A stretch of 64,000 nucleotides of DNA from Plazaster borealis (Eukaryota > Echinodermata > Asteroidea > Forcipulatida > Labidiasteridae). The notes under the pieces were generated by a model. The model saw only the letters and a list, made by a program, of their open reading frames with translations. It was not told the DNA's origin and ran no database searches. The position numbers and the translations under genes were made by a program. This document shows, piece after piece, positions 61,997-64,000 of the stretch (positions within the stretch are counted from its first letter, which is position 1; every line of letters begins with the position of its first letter). The stretch is from contig CM037457.1 in the NCBI GenBank assembly GCA_021014325.1, positions 7,918,721 through 7,982,720 of the forward strand, read 5' to 3'.

Positions 61997-63416
61997 CTAG
62001 ACTTAAGTTTTTGTTTTAGAACAAAAACAGGGTGTTCGGCATTTGTTCAATAAGTCATTCGTTCAAGTTTTGATATTACTCTGGTTGTGGTGGAGTAATG
62101 TAAGAAGGGGTTGAAAATGTGAGAACATGGTTTTGCTGATGACGCTATTATAATGTATCCAACTGAGCCTGTTGTCGGGTCATTATGTTTGAATCTTTTG
62201 GATTCAAGCAACAGGTTTTCAGCAATTAATAGTTTGTTTTTAAAAACTTGTCACGAGAGGGCGCTGTTGAAGTTATTATATCATTTCTTTTTGTATAGAT
62301 CTTATCTGTGGATCAAGAGTTATTCAAGAGTTTTTTAATAATAAAACTTCAACTTCCGGATTGAACAGGAAGTCAGGGTCAAATGGGGTCAGGTTCTGAG
62401 TAACATTTGTTGAACTTTTCACGACCTGTTCGATGATGTGTAGATTGTAAAAAACGAACATGTGGTTCATGAGTTATTATTTTTTCCGTTACTAAACTTC
62501 AACTTCCGGTTTTAACCGGAAGACAAGGTCAAACGAGGTTACACTCTGTGTATCATCCATTAAGTTGTTGAATACCTTTCTGATGATACGTTAATAACAA
62601 AAATCCAATTTCTGGTTTTTGAGTAATGACTTTTTCAAATACTAAGCTTTGATTTTATAAAAAAAATGTAAAAAATAACGTGATGACGTCATCATGGCGT
62701 CATTTCACATTTCACAAGCCATGGTTGTTGTCTTACAGTACACCAAGTTTCAACTAAATCGGCTGTTTCATTTAGTAGATACACGACTTCAAAATGTGCA
62801 CCTTTAGGGCCTTACCACGTGACACATGATGACGTCATCATACTACGACTATACAAATATGTTGTCTGCATAAAGATCATCATATTTACTAGTTGTGAAG
62901 AGATTCTCATAAACTTTGCCCCGACATCTAGTAAAAGTGTGCTTTGAACTTTTTTCAACCTGCCGCTAGAGGGCGCTTTTAAATTGTGTGACGTCACCGG
63001 TCCAATTTTTTAAACCGGACACTTGCCGGGTTACAACATCGTTAAAAACAACTCAAAAAAACATTGTCGCTTTCTGCTACTTTCAATTTACTAGGCATTT
63101 CCGGTTTCGACCAGAAGTAGAGGTCATGTGAGGTAACGCACACGACGAAAAATAAAGACCTATATGACCTTAGTATGATCCCGCATAAAGTAACTGCCGG
63201 CCTCTTAAGTGTGATTTGTTACATAATTTGAAAGATTTTTTTAAAAAATGTCTAAAAACCTTGTAATTCGACACCTGATGACGTCATCATGACGTCATTG
63301 TTTGCATGCCGTCTTCATGTTAAGGTTTAAGTATATGCCAAGTTTCAAGATTTTACAACTTTTACTTTTTGCGAAATCTGCAAGAGAAGGTTCAGAGAGA
63401 AGAAGAAGAGGTGGAA
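61997..63416 (-). mobile_element. Helitron-like element (1420 bp)
   Basis: Its minus-strand 3' end has the stem GTTTTTGTT/AACAAAAAC and CTAG (62000-61997). It carries several TGACGTCATCA motifs (62680, 62830, 63280). The body is more diverged than in the previous two copies. Confidence 0.62.
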
Positions 63417-64000
63417 CTAGAATTTAGTTTTTGTGACATCACAAAAACAGGGTGTTCGGTAGACATGTCGAAATTAGCATAGCTGGTGAAAAGTATGAAG
63501 CAATAATAATTCTTCAGATATGGATTTTTTTAAAATATTAAACGTTGATTAAATGTTGTGACGTCATCGATGACGTCATCATCCCGAAAAAATGTGGGTG
63601 TCATCTACATACTAAGATCTAAGTACGTGGTAAATTTCAAGACTGCAACCTTCTTAGTTAATGAGATATGAACTTTTGAATTATGAAATTTGAACTTCCG
63701 TTTTCGACCGGAAGTAAAGGTCATATAGGGTCACATTTTGTACATGAATTGTAGAGGACGGCAAGGGCTTTTATATGGTGCAAATATCTTACATGAAGCG
63801 ATTATGGTTCTTTAAATATGCTTTTTTTTAAATATTAAACGTTGATTTATTGTTATGACGTCATCGATGACATCATCAAACCGAAATTCACACATTTATA
63901 TTTAAACACAAAGATCTAAATACTTAGTAAGTTTAAGTCTCAAACATTTATAGTTCATGAGATATTACGAGTTTTCTTTATGAAAGAAAATTCAACTTCC
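63417..64000 (-). mobile_element. Helitron-like element, continues past window
   Basis: Its minus-strand 3' end has the stem GTTTTTGTGA/TCACAAAAAC and CTAG (63420-63417). Two TGACGTCATCGATGACGTCA-like palindromes lie at about 63560 and 63858. Confidence 0.62.

Overview
This window looks like repeat-dominated nuclear DNA from a marine invertebrate animal. A deuterostome such as an echinoderm, hemichordate or amphioxus is most likely. The clues are a Mag-type Ty3/gypsy element, tRNA-headed SINEs ending in GCGCTATATAA and an (ATT)n tail, a Penelope-like fragment, CR1/L2-like LINE debris and abundant Helitron-type termini. The species call is inference. I see no host protein-coding gene, rRNA or tRNA that I can support. 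The only long open frames belong to one LTR retrotransposon.

Layout. Bases 1-7800 hold plus-strand Helitron-like non-autonomous elements joined head to tail. Bases 7918-9282 are a TIR transposon with a TA target duplication. Bases 10322-10770 are a dead LINE 3' end. Bases 12850-20665 form a ~1 kb inverted repeat; one arm is split by a 4975-bp Mag-like retrotransposon (12980-17954) with 155-bp LTRs differing at one base. Bases 20690-22266 are a nest of smaller palindromes. Bases 22267-25670 are mostly unassigned, with short inverted repeats. Bases 25672-32056 are a ~100-bp satellite with a ~1.285-kb higher-order repeat, interrupted by a 500-N gap. Bases 32521-36480 are a repeat-poor island of unknown content. 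Bases 36659-48633 are a long array of Helitron-like elements. Bases 48690-53755 carry a 53-bp minisatellite hit by a SINE and a Penelope-like fragment, then unassigned DNA. Bases 53756-57360 hold more plus-strand elements, carrying a full SINE and a textbook nested Helitron. From 57599 to the window end the same family runs in the opposite orientation, one member split by a solo LTR.

The unifying signal is a Helitron/Helentron-like family. Each member ends in a short perfect hairpin, a 6-7 nt spacer and CTAG before a T. The next member begins at once with a pyrimidine-rich 5' end. Bodies carry paired CRE palindromes (TGACGTCA) about 11 bp apart and many ~130-150-bp units, each with a TGACCTTGA motif next to a GGAA palindrome (ACTTCCGGTT..AACCGGAAGT). 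Hairpin stems change sequence between members but keep pairing. No Rep/helicase gene lies in the window, so any mobilising enzyme would have to be supplied elsewhere. The array could also act as a dense store of transcription-factor sites, which is untested.
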